A stretch of DNA of 64,000 nucleotides from Roseovarius nitratireducens (GCF_002925845.1 NZ_PDNI01000071.1:124001-188000); one strand, 5' to 3'. Positions 1-8,537 are shown, numbered from the stretch's first letter. The notes: generated by a model not told the origin, from the letters alone. Numbers and translations: made by a program.

Positions 1-651
1 GGCATTGTTGATGTCCCTGAGCCGCCTTTCGGCGAGGCGCACCGCCTCTTCGGGCACGCCGCGTGCCTTGAGCCGGTCGGGGTGGCAGTCGAGCACCTGC
101 TTGCGCCACACGGCGCGAATATCCGATAGCGGCATGTCGGCGCTCACCCCCAGAACGGACCATGGATCGGGCCGCTCGTCCGGGACGAAGCGCGCGCGCA
201 GCGCCTGAAAGCGGCGCTCCTCGATCCCGAATATCTCGGCCACGCGCCCGAGAAAGGCGTCCTCCTTGGGGTGATAGACCCCGTCGGCCACGGCGATATG
301 GAGAAGCCCCTCCATCAAGTCGCAGAGCGTATCGGGCGCATCCGCGAACATGCGCGCTATGCGGGCGGCGTATTCCTCGTATCCCGCCACGTCCTGGCGG
401 GCGAGGTTGAAGATGCGCGCGGCGTTCTTCTCCTCCTCCGGGGGGATCTGGAAGACATCGCGAAACGCGGTCACCTCATCGCGCGTGACCAGCCCGTCGG
501 CCTTGGCCATCTTGGCCGAGAGGGCGATCACCGCGATGGTAAAGGCGACGCTGCGCTCGGGCGGGCTGCGCAGCCGATCGAACACGGCCGCAAGACTTTC
601 GCCCTTGGCCAGCGCCTGAAGCGCCTCGGATATGCGGGTCCATATCGACAT
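1..651 (-). CDS. DnaJ/TerB-like co-chaperone, 3' end cut by window edge
   Basis: This reading frame begins at an ATG at 651 and runs off the left edge of the window, so 217 codons are visible and no stop is seen. The N-terminal two thirds are helical and match the tellurite-resistance TerB-like fold (stretches such as AKMAKADGLVTRDEV and LHIAVADGVYHPKEDAFL). A J-domain follows, with helix II, the diagnostic HPD tripeptide (LDCHPDRLKARG) and the DINNA start of helix IV at the cut. This order is that of the DjlA family, which stimulates DnaK ATPase activity. No N-terminal membrane anchor like that of enteric DjlA is visible, so it is probably cytosolic. The family call is solid; the client is unknown. 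Confidence 0.82.
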   Translation of the reverse strand, partial: MSIWTRISEALQALAKGESLAAVFDRLRSPPERSVAFTIAVIALSAKMAKADGLVTRDEVTAFRDVFQIPPEEEKNAARIFNLARQDVAGYEEYAARIARMFADAPDTLCDLMEGLLHIAVADGVYHPKEDAFLGRVAEIFGIEERRFQALRARFVPDERPDPWSVLGVSADMPLSDIRAVWRKQVLDCHPDRLKARGVPEEAVRLAERRLRDINNA

Positions 652-694
652 GGGTCAATCCTATCCCGGAACGGTGGGCCTGTCAGGTACAGCG

Positions 695-1174
695 TCACGG
701 ATGTTTGTGAAATAGCACGAGGTCCATCCAGCGGCCGAACTTGTGCCCGGCCTCTGGCAGGACGCCCGCGCGCGTGAATCCGATGGCCTCGTGAAACGCG
801 ATGGCGCCCGCGTTCTCGCCGCTCACCGCACCGATGAGCGCGTGGATGCCGCGCGCACGCGCCACCTCCTCGAGTCGCGCCATCAGCGCCCGGCCCGTGC
901 CGCGCCCGCGCGCACCCTCCGCGAGGATGACGGTATGTTCGGCGGTGTGGCGATAGCCGGGACCGGCGCGGAACGCGCCGAACCCGGCAAAGCCCAGCAC
1001 CCGGCCCGCGTCCTCGGCCACGACAAAGGCGTCGCCGCGCGCGGCGATGTCGGCGGCGAGGCCCTCTTGCGTCTTTTCTTCGGTGGTGAAGGTGACAGAG
1101 GTATCTCGGATGAGCGGGTTCCATATCGCGAGGATCGCGAGAGTATCCGCTTCGGTGGCGCGCCGCAGGATCAT
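695..1174 (-). CDS. GNAT-family N-acetyltransferase (phosphinothricin acetyltransferase-like)
   Basis: The 159-residue protein starts MILRRATEAD and shows the GNAT acetyl-CoA signature EGARGRGTGRALM followed by the FHEAIGFTRAG beta-bulge region. The segment IWNPLIRDTSVTFTTEEKT is typical of the phosphinothricin/L-amino-acid acetyltransferase branch (PAT, MnaT/YncA), which acetylates small amino-acid-like amines in the cytosol. Its ATG overlaps the TGA of the upstream VOC gene by four bases, so the two are translationally coupled. That overlap decides the start against a longer in-frame extension. The substrate cannot be deduced from sequence. Confidence 0.85.
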   Translation of the reverse strand: MILRRATEADTLAILAIWNPLIRDTSVTFTTEEKTQEGLAADIAARGDAFVVAEDAGRVLGFAGFGAFRAGPGYRHTAEHTVILAEGARGRGTGRALMARLEEVARARGIHALIGAVSGENAGAIAFHEAIGFTRAGVLPEAGHKFGRWMDLVLFHKHP

Positions 1175-1776
1175 GTCAGCACGCGCGTGCCAGACGGGGT
1201 GTCGATCTCGGCACGCAGGGCGGGTGGCCCGGGCTCGAACACGATGTGCGGATCGGTGAGGTCCGCAAGCGCGGCGCGCAGCGCCACCGCCTCGGGATGC
1301 GTCACGACGAGACGCTTGAGCCGTGCGCCCGCATCCGGCAGCCGGTCGGCGGGATGTCCGCCCGCCTGCCACTGAATGAGCGCCGGGAAGCGGTTGTCGT
1401 AGGGCAGCACGCCATCGTCGGGCACGGCCATGCGCCAGCGCAGGTTACCACGAGCGAGATCGAGGGGCGTGCCGGCGCCCGGATGCCGGGCGAGCGCCGC
1501 ATCGAGGTCATGCACGCGGGCGATCCAGTTGCGCAGGTGCGGCGGCCCGTTCAGCCGGTCGAGATCGAACCAGCGCGGGCGCTCTGGCGCGGGGGCGTCC
1601 GGGTCGATTGCGATCGCTTCGAGATAGACTCCGGGCCCCAGCCCCAGGAGCCGGTTATGCGTGCCGAATTGCGGGTGCGTGCCGCCGGGCTGCATCGGCA
1701 GTCCGAGCGCCGCCTCGACATGGGCGGCGGCGGCCTCCAGCGTCTCGCCCGCGACGGCCAGGTGATCGAGTTCCAT
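1171..1776 (-). CDS. VOC/glyoxalase-like domain protein
   Basis: This 201-residue protein opens with MELDHLAVAGETL, the first strand and metal-site histidine typical of vicinal-oxygen-chelate proteins of the Glyoxalase_3 type. A second half (LRWRMAVPDDG onward) repeats the fold. I chose the ATG at 1776 because GGAGAGGGG lies just upstream and the domain begins there; an ATG 11 codons further upstream adds an unconserved leader. It is coupled by an ATGA overlap to the GNAT acetyltransferase, suggesting a two-gene modification or resistance-type unit. The reaction is unknown. Confidence 0.75.
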   Translation of the reverse strand: MELDHLAVAGETLEAAAAHVEAALGLPMQPGGTHPQFGTHNRLLGLGPGVYLEAIAIDPDAPAPERPRWFDLDRLNGPPHLRNWIARVHDLDAALARHPGAGTPLDLARGNLRWRMAVPDDGVLPYDNRFPALIQWQAGGHPADRLPDAGARLKRLVVTHPEAVALRAALADLTDPHIVFEPGPPALRAEIDTPSGTRVLT

Positions 1777-1824
1777 GCCCCTCTCCGCGTTGTTGCCGTT
1801 TTGTGGCATGACACGCGCGGGTTG

Positions 1825-2616
1825 TCACGCGCGCTCGCGGATCACCTTGGCGAACTTGTCGAAAATCGCCTCGTTGGCGGCGATGATTTCGCCATCGCCA
1901 AGGATGTCGCCGCCCTTGGTCAGTGGCTCCACCAGCCCGCCTGCCTCGCGCAGGATGATGACCCCGGCGGCGAGATCCCACGGGTTGAGCCCCCGCTCCC
2001 AGAATCCGTCATAGCGCCCGGCGGCGACATAGGCCATGTCGAGTGCGGCAGAGCCCCAGCGCCGCACGCCCGCGCAGGCGGGCAGGAGCCGGGCGAGGTC
2101 GTGCAGCGTCTCGGGCAAGTCGGCGCGTCCGCCGAAGGGCAACCCGGTGGCAAAGATCGCCTCGATCATCTTGGTGCGCCCCGACACGCGCAGCCGCTTG
2201 TCATTTATCCACGCGCCGGTGCCCTTCTCGGCAAAGAACGCCTCGTCCTTGACTGGGTCATAGATCACCCCGGACACCACCTCGCCCTTGTGCTCGAGCG
2301 CGATGGAGACGGCGAAATGCGGCAGCCCGTGCAGGAAATTGGTGGTGCCGTCCAGCGGATCGACGATCCAGCGGCGGGTCGGATCCTTGCCATCCTCACC
2401 GCCGCCCTCCTCGGCGAGCCAGCCATAGTTGGGCCGCGCGCCCATTAACTCGGCCTTGATGGTCTTCTCGGCGGCGAGATCGGCGCGACTCACGAAATCG
2501 CCCGCGCCCTTCATCGAGACCTGCAGGTTCTCGACCTCGCCGAAATCCTTGATCAGCCCGCGCCCGGCCTTGCGCGCGGCCTTGAGCATGACGTTGAGAT
2601 TGGCGCTGCCTTGCAT
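1825..2616 (-). CDS. suhB: Inositol monophosphatase family protein (SuhB-like)
   Basis: The 263-residue sequence has the full set of Mg-dependent phosphatase motifs: WLAEEGGGE (metal ligand Glu), WIVDPLDGTTNFLHG (metal ligands and catalytic core), GSAALDMAYVAAGRYDGFWE, and NPWDLAAGVIILREAGG near the C-terminus. Such enzymes hydrolyse inositol-1-phosphate and related sugar phosphates; in proteobacteria SuhB also takes part in rRNA antitermination. AGGAG precedes the ATG at good spacing. It is transcribed away from the bchP relic and idi. Gene-level naming is less certain than the family, because several paralogues are common. Confidence 0.88.
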   Translation of the reverse strand: MQGSANLNVMLKAARKAGRGLIKDFGEVENLQVSMKGAGDFVSRADLAAEKTIKAELMGARPNYGWLAEEGGGEDGKDPTRRWIVDPLDGTTNFLHGLPHFAVSIALEHKGEVVSGVIYDPVKDEAFFAEKGTGAWINDKRLRVSGRTKMIEAIFATGLPFGGRADLPETLHDLARLLPACAGVRRWGSAALDMAYVAAGRYDGFWERGLNPWDLAAGVIILREAGGLVEPLTKGGDILGDGEIIAANEAIFDKFAKVIRERA

Positions 2617-2736
2617 GATCGGGCTCCTTCGGGATCAGGCCGGGGCTATACGCCGGGTGGCGGTCGCGGGCAAGGGGCCTCTGCCCGGTCACCTCTCTGC
2701 CACGAAGGGACCGATCAGCCCCGGACCCCATCGCCC

Positions 2737-3105
2737 GTGTATGGTTGCCCCGGTTGGGCGAGGATCGCCCCGCCCGATTTCCACCGCCGGGTGCTTCCGC
2801 ATGGCAAATTCGCGCGCGTGATGGCCCCGAGTTCCGGCGAGGGCATCCATTACGCGATAATGGGCGGTCGCGTGGCCGCCATGGCGGCGAGCGCCTGCCT
2901 TGCCTCGATGCAGAATGCCTATTATCGGTCGGATGAGCGGCGCGAGCGGTTTGTTTCGCTGTGCCACGATATCGACGAGCAGAGGCTGACCTTCGAGGCC
3001 AACATGAACAAGAAACTCGTGCGCGCCCGCCCGCTGGCGCATGTGAAGACCGGGCTCGGGAACCTCGCGCAGCTTACCGGGCTCGCTTCGCCCGCGCGCA
3101 CATGA
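2737..3105 (+). pseudogene. bchP: bchP relic (geranylgeranyl/chlorophyllide reductase), internally deleted
   Basis: One open frame holds three blocks matching separate parts of BchP. APPDFHRRVLPHGK at 2767-2808 resembles the family's SPDFYGWVFPHGK. APSSGEGIHYAIMGGRVAA from 2824 is the FAD-dependent reductase signature. MQNAYYRSDERRERFVSLC from 2908 to LASPART at 3102 is the BchP C-terminus. The N-terminal FAD-binding GxGxxG half is absent, and the sequence between blocks is missing, so about 120 of roughly 390 residues remain. The stop overlaps the idi start as ATGA, the bchP-idi arrangement of purple-bacterial photosynthesis clusters. Deletions are in frame, so a peptide might still be made, but enzymatic function is not credible. 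Confidence 0.85.
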
Positions 3106-3647
3106 CCGAGATGATCCCGACATGGATCGACGGCGATCTGGTGGCCGTCGAGAAGCTCGAGGCGCATCGCCGTGGCCTGCGCCACAAGGCGGTGTCGGTC
3201 TTCGTGCTGTGCGGCAACGCGGTGCTCATCCAGCGCCGGGCGCTGGGCAAGTATCACACGCCGGGGCTGTGGGCGAATACCTGCTGCACGCACCCGCGCT
3301 GGGGCGAGGCGCCGGAGGATTGCGCGCATCGCCGGCTTGACGAGGAGCTGGGCCTGCGCGGCCTGCCGCTCACGCCGCGCGGTCAGGTGGAATACCGCGC
3401 CGATGTGGGCGGCGGGCTGATCGAGCATGAGCTTGTCGATGTTTTTCTCGCACGGGTCGCACGCCGGGTGAAACCAACGCCCAACCCCGAAGAGGTGATG
3501 GCGGTGGACTGGATAACGCGCGACGCGCTCGCCACGCGCATCCGCAACGCACCCGCCGATTTCACGCCGTGGCTGCGCATCTACCTGGAAAAGCACGCGG
3601 CGCAGATCTTCGCCGGGGCAGAGAAACTGCCGGGATTTCCGGCCTGA
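3102..3647 (+). CDS. idi: Isopentenyl-diphosphate delta-isomerase, type I
   Basis: The 181-residue Nudix-fold protein interconverts isopentenyl and dimethylallyl diphosphate, feeding quinone and carotenoid synthesis in the cytosol. Visible active-site elements are His22/His28, the Cys-Cys-Thr-His motif near residues 61-64 (catalytic Cys and metal His), the Nudix-like EDCAHRRLDEELGL stretch, and Glu108/Glu110 in LIEHELVDVF. The start overlaps the last codon of the bchP relic (ATGA), the order found in Rhodobacter photosynthesis clusters. Unlike its neighbour this gene looks intact, consistent with a function still needed after loss of phototrophy. Confidence 0.93.
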   Translation: MTEMIPTWIDGDLVAVEKLEAHRRGLRHKAVSVFVLCGNAVLIQRRALGKYHTPGLWANTCCTHPRWGEAPEDCAHRRLDEELGLRGLPLTPRGQVEYRADVGGGLIEHELVDVFLARVARRVKPTPNPEEVMAVDWITRDALATRIRNAPADFTPWLRIYLEKHAAQIFAGAEKLPGFPA

Positions 3648-3815
3648 CTTGATGATGTCGATTTCCGCAACCTATTGACGCAGACCGCCTGCTGCGCGGA
3701 GGTGGCGAGAGCGTGCGTCTCCGACACCCTGACCCACGGCTGAGCCCGCGCAGCGAGGGTTGCGGGTCCGGGGGCATCGGCCTAGAAGGCGGGCAGGACC
3801 ACACCCGGAGAGACC

Positions 3816-5330
3816 ATGCCCAAACCTGTCGTCCTGTGCATTCTCGATGGCTGGGGCCTGAGCGACCGGCCCGAGGCCAACGCGCCGCATCTGGCAGACA
3901 CCCCCAACATCGACCGGCTGATGGCCGAATGCCCCAACGCGACGCTGATCACGCATGGCCCCGATGTGGGGCTGCCCCGTGGGCAGATGGGCAATTCCGA
4001 GGTCGGTCACACCAATATCGGCGCGGGCCGGGTGGTGGCGATGGATCTCGGGCAGATCGACCTCGCCATAGAGGATGGCAGCTTTGCCGCCAACGAGGCG
4101 CTGGCCCGGTTCATCGACCGGCTGAAGGGCACCGGCGGCACGGCGCACCTGCTGGGTCTCGTGTCAGATGGCGGGGTGCACGGGCATATTGCCCATATCG
4201 CCGCTGCCGCGCGGGTGATCGCCGAGGCGGGTGTGCCGGTGGTGCTGCACGCGATGACAGACGGGCGCGACGTGTCTCCGAAATCGGCGCGCACCCACCT
4301 GGCCAACCTGTCCGACATGCTGCCCGATAGCGTGCGCATCGCTACCGTGACCGGGCGTTATTTCGCGATGGACCGCGACAACCGCTGGGACCGGGTGCAG
4401 GAGTCGTATGAGGCGATCACCGCCGCCAAGGGGCTGCGCGCGTCCGATGCCCGCACGGCGGTGACCAATGCCTATGCGCGCTCGGAAACCGACGAATTCA
4501 TCACCGCCACGGTGATCGGCGATTATGCGGGGGTCGCGGCGGGCGACGGCCTGTTCTGTCTGAATTTCCGGGCCGACCGGGCGCGCCAGATATTGCAGGC
4601 GCTGGCCGATCCCGGTTTCACTGCCTTCGACCGCGAGGTTGTGCCCGACTGGGCGGCGCGTCTGGGCATGGTGGAGTATTCCGAGGCGCATAACGCGTGG
4701 TTCGACACGGTGTTTCCGCCGCGGGTGATCGTCAACACGCTGGCCGAATGGGTGAGCCGCGCGGGGCTGCGGCAGTTCCACATCGCCGAGACCGAGAAAT
4801 ACCCCCATGTCACCTTTTTCCTCAACGGCGGTCGCGAGGATCCCGAACGTGGCGAGGATCGCTACATGGCGCCTTCGCCCAAGGTGGCCACGTATGACCA
4901 GCAACCCGAGATGTCGGCCGCCGAGGTGACCGACCATCTGGTGGAGGCGATCGGCGAGGGCTATGACCTGATCGTGGTCAATTATGCCAACCCCGACATG
5001 GTCGGCCATACCGGTGACCTGAAGGCGGCGATGGCGGCCTGCGAGGCGGTGGATCACGGGCTTGGCCGCGTGCTCGAGGCGCTGGAGGCGGCGGGCGGCG
5101 CGATGATCGTCACCGCCGATCACGGCAATTGCGAGGTGATGGTCGATCCCGTGACCGGCGGGCCGCACACCGCGCACACGCTCAACCCGGTGCCGGTGAT
5201 CCTCGTGGGCGGGCCGGCGGGCGCGCGGTTGCGCGATGGCGGCCGGCTCGCCGATCTCGCGCCCACGGTACTGGCGCTGATGGGGATGCCGCAACCCGGC
5301 GAGATGACCGGCGAGAACCTTCTGGCATGA
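3816..5330 (+). CDS. gpmI: 2,3-bisphosphoglycerate-independent phosphoglycerate mutase
   Basis: At 504 residues this has the expected length for the Mn-dependent mutase that interconverts 3- and 2-phosphoglycerate in glycolysis and gluconeogenesis. Asp11 in CILDGWG is a metal ligand and Ser61 in QMGNSEVGHTNIGAGR is the phosphorylated catalytic serine. DGRDVSPKSA, FRADRARQ and the C-terminal NYANPDMVGHTGD and TADHGNCE motifs complete the metal sites. Its TGA overlaps the ATG of the envC-like gene. The 168 bases upstream contain no gene I can support. Confidence 0.97.
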   Translation: MPKPVVLCILDGWGLSDRPEANAPHLADTPNIDRLMAECPNATLITHGPDVGLPRGQMGNSEVGHTNIGAGRVVAMDLGQIDLAIEDGSFAANEALARFIDRLKGTGGTAHLLGLVSDGGVHGHIAHIAAAARVIAEAGVPVVLHAMTDGRDVSPKSARTHLANLSDMLPDSVRIATVTGRYFAMDRDNRWDRVQESYEAITAAKGLRASDARTAVTNAYARSETDEFITATVIGDYAGVAAGDGLFCLNFRADRARQILQALADPGFTAFDREVVPDWAARLGMVEYSEAHNAWFDTVFPPRVIVNTLAEWVSRAGLRQFHIAETEKYPHVTFFLNGGREDPERGEDRYMAPSPKVATYDQQPEMSAAEVTDHLVEAIGEGYDLIVVNYANPDMVGHTGDLKAAMAACEAVDHGLGRVLEALEAAGGAMIVTADHGNCEVMVDPVTGGPHTAHTLNPVPVILVGGPAGARLRDGGRLADLAPTVLALMGMPQPGEMTGENLLA

Positions 5331-6478
5331 GGATACGCGCGGCCTGCCTACTGCTTCTGATGCTGCTGGCGCCGCCGCTCGGGGCGCAGGAGGGCGCGGA
5401 CCTTTCCGCCGACGCGCGCGCCGCGGCAGCGGCGCTCGATGAGGCGGCCCAGGCGCTCGCCGCCGCCGAGGGCGCGCGCAACCGCGTCAAGGCGCTCACC
5501 GGGGTGATCCGTGCCTACGAGGAGGGGCTCGCGGCGATGCGCGCTGGCGCGCGCCGTGCCGCGCAGCGCGAGGAGGCGCTGATCGCCGAACTGCGCACCC
5601 GAGAGGACGAGGTCGCACAGCTTCTGGGCGTGTTGCAGACGATGGGCCACGCGCCGGTGCCGGTACTGATGCTGCATCCATCGGGGCCGGTGGGCACCGC
5701 GCGGGCGGGGATGATCCTGTCGGAGGTGGCCCCGGCGCTTGATGCCAAGGCGCTTGATCTGCGCGGCAAGGTGCAGGATATCGCCGTGCTGCGCGCGCTT
5801 CAGCAAAGCGCCACGACCACGCTCGAGGACGGGCTGCGTGGTGTGCAGGAGGCGCGCGTGCGCCTCAGCAAGGCCATCGCCGCGCGCACCGACCTGCCTC
5901 GCCGGTTCACCGAGGACCCGGTCAAGACGGCGCTGCTCCTCGCATCGACCGAGACGCTTGAGGGCTTTGCCAGCGGGTTGAGCGACATCGCCGTGGACGA
6001 GGTGACGGGCAGCCTGCCGGAGATCGGGCCGCGCAAGGGCACCCTGCCGCTGCCGGTGGAGGGGGTGATCCTGCACCGTTCGGGCGAGGCCGACGCCGCC
6101 GGGGTCGTGCGCCCGGGCGTCGTTGTCGCCACGCGGCCACGCGCGCTGGTCACCACGCCGGTCCCGGCGACGCTGCGCTACCGCGGCCCCTTGCTCGACT
6201 ACGGAAATGTGATCATTCTGGAGCCGCAGGCCGGGGTGCTGCTGGTATTCGCCGGGCTCGACACCGTATACGGTCGCATCGGCGAGGTGCTGCCCGGCGG
6301 CAGCCCCGTGGGCCTGATGGGCGGCACCGGCGATGGCAGCGACCTGCTTGCCGCGGCCGAAGGTGCCGACGGGGGCAAGGGGGGTGCTGGACGCGGCCAG
6401 ACGCTCTATATCGAGGTGCGGCAAGACAATTCACCGGTGGACCCGCTGACGTGGTTCGCGACCGACAAGGAAGGTTGA
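5327..6478 (+). CDS. envC: EnvC-like murein hydrolase activator with degenerate LytM domain
   Basis: This 383-residue protein has a signal peptide (LLLLMLLAPPLGAQ), a long Ala/Glu/Arg-rich coiled coil over about residues 20-200, and a C-terminal LytM/M23-like domain from about 265. The domain keeps the fold landmarks (LLDYGNVIILEP, TVYGRIGEVLPGGSPVGLMGG, LYIEVRQDNSPVDP), but the catalytic HxxxD and HxH residues of active M23 peptidases are absent. This is as known for EnvC, which activates amidases at the septum rather than cutting peptidoglycan. The gpmI-envC-ctpA order is common in alphaproteobacteria. The start overlaps the gpmI stop. Confidence 0.87.
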   Translation: MRIRAACLLLLMLLAPPLGAQEGADLSADARAAAAALDEAAQALAAAEGARNRVKALTGVIRAYEEGLAAMRAGARRAAQREEALIAELRTREDEVAQLLGVLQTMGHAPVPVLMLHPSGPVGTARAGMILSEVAPALDAKALDLRGKVQDIAVLRALQQSATTTLEDGLRGVQEARVRLSKAIAARTDLPRRFTEDPVKTALLLASTETLEGFASGLSDIAVDEVTGSLPEIGPRKGTLPLPVEGVILHRSGEADAAGVVRPGVVVATRPRALVTTPVPATLRYRGPLLDYGNVIILEPQAGVLLVFAGLDTVYGRIGEVLPGGSPVGLMGGTGDGSDLLAAAEGADGGKGGAGRGQTLYIEVRQDNSPVDPLTWFATDKEG

Positions 6479-6481
6479 GAC

Positions 6482-7825
6482 ATGAAGAAAATCCTGATGG
6501 CCACGACCGTGGGGCTCCTCTCCGGTGCCGTGATGACGACGCAGGTAGCGGCTCCCCTTCTCGCGCAGGAGAACGACGGGAGGAGCAGCGTCTATGAGCA
6601 GCTCGATCTCTTCGGTGACATTTTCGAACGGGTGCGCGCGCAATACGTCGAGGATGTCGATACCAGCGAGCTGATCGAGGCGGCGATCAACGGGATGCTT
6701 ACCTCGCTCGACCCGCATTCCAGCTATCTCTCGCCCGATGACGCCGAGAACATGCAGGTGCAGACGCGCGGCGAGTTCGGCGGGCTGGGGATCGAGGTCA
6801 CGCAGGAGGACGGGTTCGTCAAGGTGGTCTCGCCGATGGACGGCACCCCCGCCTACCAGGCCGGGATCGAGGCGGGTGATTTCATCACCCATGTCGATGG
6901 CGAGAGCGTGCTGGGCCTGACGCTCAACGAGGCGGTGGACCTGATGCGCGGCCCGGTGGGCAGCGAAATCGTCATCACCGTGGTACGCGAGGGAGAGCCA
7001 GAGCCGTTCGACGTGTCGATCATCCGCGACACGATCGAGCTCACGGCGGTGCGCGTGCGAACCGAACGGGACGCGGTGGTGGTGCGGGTCACCACCTTCA
7101 ACGACAACACCTATCCCAATCTCGAAAGCGGTCTGAAAGAGCAGGTCGAGGCGCTGGGCGGCATGGAGCAAGTGAGCGGCATCGTGCTCGACCTGCGCAA
7201 CAATCCCGGCGGGTTGCTGACGCAGGCGATCAAGGTCTCCGACGCGTTCCTTGCCAAGGGAGAGATCGTCTCGACCCGCGGGCGCAACGTCCAGGACGGC
7301 GAGCGATTCAACGCCACGCCCGGCGACCTGGCCCAAGGAAAGCCGATCGTCGTGCTGATCAACGGCGGGTCGGCCTCGGCCTCGGAAATCGTGGCCGGCG
7401 CGCTACAGGACCATCGCCGCGCGATCGTCGTCGGCACCAAGAGCTTCGGCAAGGGATCCGTGCAGACGGTGATGCCGCTCAGGGGCGGTGGGGCGATGCG
7501 GCTGACCACCTCGCGCTACTACACGCCCTCGGGCCGCTCGATCCAGGCGCTGGGCGTCAGCCCCGATATCGTGGTCGCGCAGCCCGCGCGCCGCGCCGAG
7601 GCCGAGGACGACGAGGCGCAGAGCAAACGCCCCAACCGGTCGGAGGCTGATCTGCGGGGGCGGCTCAACAATGACAGCCTGTCCGAGGACGAGCTCAAGC
7701 AGATCGAGGAAGAGCGCCAGCGCGCCGATGAGGTCGCCCGCCTGCGCGAGGAGGATTACCAGTTGGCCTATGCCGTTGATATCCTGAGGGGATTGTCGGT
7801 CATGGGCGGAGACCAGTCGGAGTGA
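6482..7825 (+). CDS. ctpA: C-terminal processing peptidase, S41 family (CtpA)
   Basis: The 447-residue periplasmic serine protease has an N-terminal signal, a DPHSSYLSPDDAENMQ substrate-channel segment, a PDZ domain (GGLGIEVTQEDGFVKVVSPM to LTLNEAVDLMRGPVGS), and the S41 catalytic core. The nucleophile is the serine in NGGSASASEIVAGAL and the general base is the lysine in TKSFGKGSVQT. The family degrades or trims envelope proteins from the C-terminus. It follows the envC-like gene by three bases and is probably co-transcribed with it, linking proteolysis to cell-wall hydrolase control. The charged C-terminal 80 residues are a usual tail. Confidence 0.94.
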   Translation: MKKILMATTVGLLSGAVMTTQVAAPLLAQENDGRSSVYEQLDLFGDIFERVRAQYVEDVDTSELIEAAINGMLTSLDPHSSYLSPDDAENMQVQTRGEFGGLGIEVTQEDGFVKVVSPMDGTPAYQAGIEAGDFITHVDGESVLGLTLNEAVDLMRGPVGSEIVITVVREGEPEPFDVSIIRDTIELTAVRVRTERDAVVVRVTTFNDNTYPNLESGLKEQVEALGGMEQVSGIVLDLRNNPGGLLTQAIKVSDAFLAKGEIVSTRGRNVQDGERFNATPGDLAQGKPIVVLINGGSASASEIVAGALQDHRRAIVVGTKSFGKGSVQTVMPLRGGGAMRLTTSRYYTPSGRSIQALGVSPDIVVAQPARRAEAEDDEAQSKRPNRSEADLRGRLNNDSLSEDELKQIEEERQRADEVARLREEDYQLAYAVDILRGLSVMGGDQSE

Positions 7826-7917
7826 TCCGGCCACCCCGGCCGCTGCGGCGGGTGGGGGAGGACGCGCCGCGCGTGGGTTTGCGCGCACCCCGCGTCCGCG
7901 GCGCAACCGACCGGTTC

Positions 7918-7945
7918 GGGGCGTGAACCGCACGGTTCGCGCCCC
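7918..7945. terminator. Strong GC hairpin downstream of ctpA
   Basis: The arms GGGGCGTGAACCG and CGGTTCGCGCCCC flank a CA loop, with one T-G wobble pair in an otherwise perfect 13-pair stem. It lies 92 bases past the ctpA stop and is followed only by CTTGTC, so it lacks a long T tract. It could terminate the gpmI-envC-ctpA transcript or stabilise its 3' end. Confidence 0.45.
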
Positions 7946-8041
7946 TTGTCGTGCCCGGCGCCGCGCGCGGGGGTAAGGGTTTGGTCACCCGGCCGGGCGA
8001 GGCTGCGCGCGCCCCGTGACCCCCGACACCAAAGGCCCGCC

Positions 8042-8359
8042 ATGTCAGAGACGCCGCTCTTTCCCCCGGTGCCCGAGATCACCATCGAGGAACTGCGCCG
8101 GTCGGTCGGGGCCACGGTCGAGGCGGTGCGCCTGAGCGGCGCGCAGCGGCTGGTGACGCGGCGCGGGCGGCCGGTGGCGGGGCTGGTCACGGTGACCGAG
8201 GCCCGCGCGCTCTGGACGCTGGACCACGAGAGCGCGCTCTACACCGAATGGCGCGCGATGCAGAACCTCGACACCCACGCCCGCCGCCGCGCCGCCGTGG
8301 CCCGTCAGGCCGAGGCGGAGCGGCGGGCGGCGTTCGAGCGGGGGGTGTTGGGGAGGTGA
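8042..8359 (+). CDS. Phd/YefM-like antitoxin domain protein, no adjacent toxin
   Basis: The 105-residue protein has the N-terminal half of a Phd/YefM antitoxin: ITIEELRRSVGATVEAVRLSGAQRLVTRRGRPVAGLVTVTEARAL (two pieces: the dimerising helix and the strand pair carrying RRGRPVAGLV). A charged, Arg/Ala-rich helical C-terminus follows. In toxin-antitoxin pairs the N-terminal part binds operator DNA and the C-terminus neutralises a Doc, RelE or similar toxin. No such toxin follows; the next gene is the oppositely oriented NTPase 178 bases away. It is either an orphan regulator or a remnant whose partner was lost when the neighbouring insert arrived. Confidence 0.6.
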   Translation: MSETPLFPPVPEITIEELRRSVGATVEAVRLSGAQRLVTRRGRPVAGLVTVTEARALWTLDHESALYTEWRAMQNLDTHARRRAAVARQAEAERRAAFERGVLGR

Positions 8360-8537
8360 GGGGGTGGTGGTGTGTCTGGTTTCAGCCCTTTTGAGACATT
8401 CGTTCCTGCGTCACGCTCACCCGACCCCGCCCGCAGAACTAGTGGAATGCAGACCTTCGCTGCACTCAACGAATGAGTAAACTGCGGACAGTAAGACGAT
8501 CTGCTATCCAGCCAATCAATTGAAAATTGTCGAGGTT

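Noticed and set aside
3648-3815. Possible small RNA or tRNA between idi and gpmI
   Set aside because: No cloverleaf, terminator or convincing promoter is visible.
8360-8537. Second copy of the dispersed repeat as a matching left border of the NTPase insert
   Set aside because: The stretch is repeat-like in character but I found no run matching the right-border 17-mer, so direct or inverted borders cannot be claimed.
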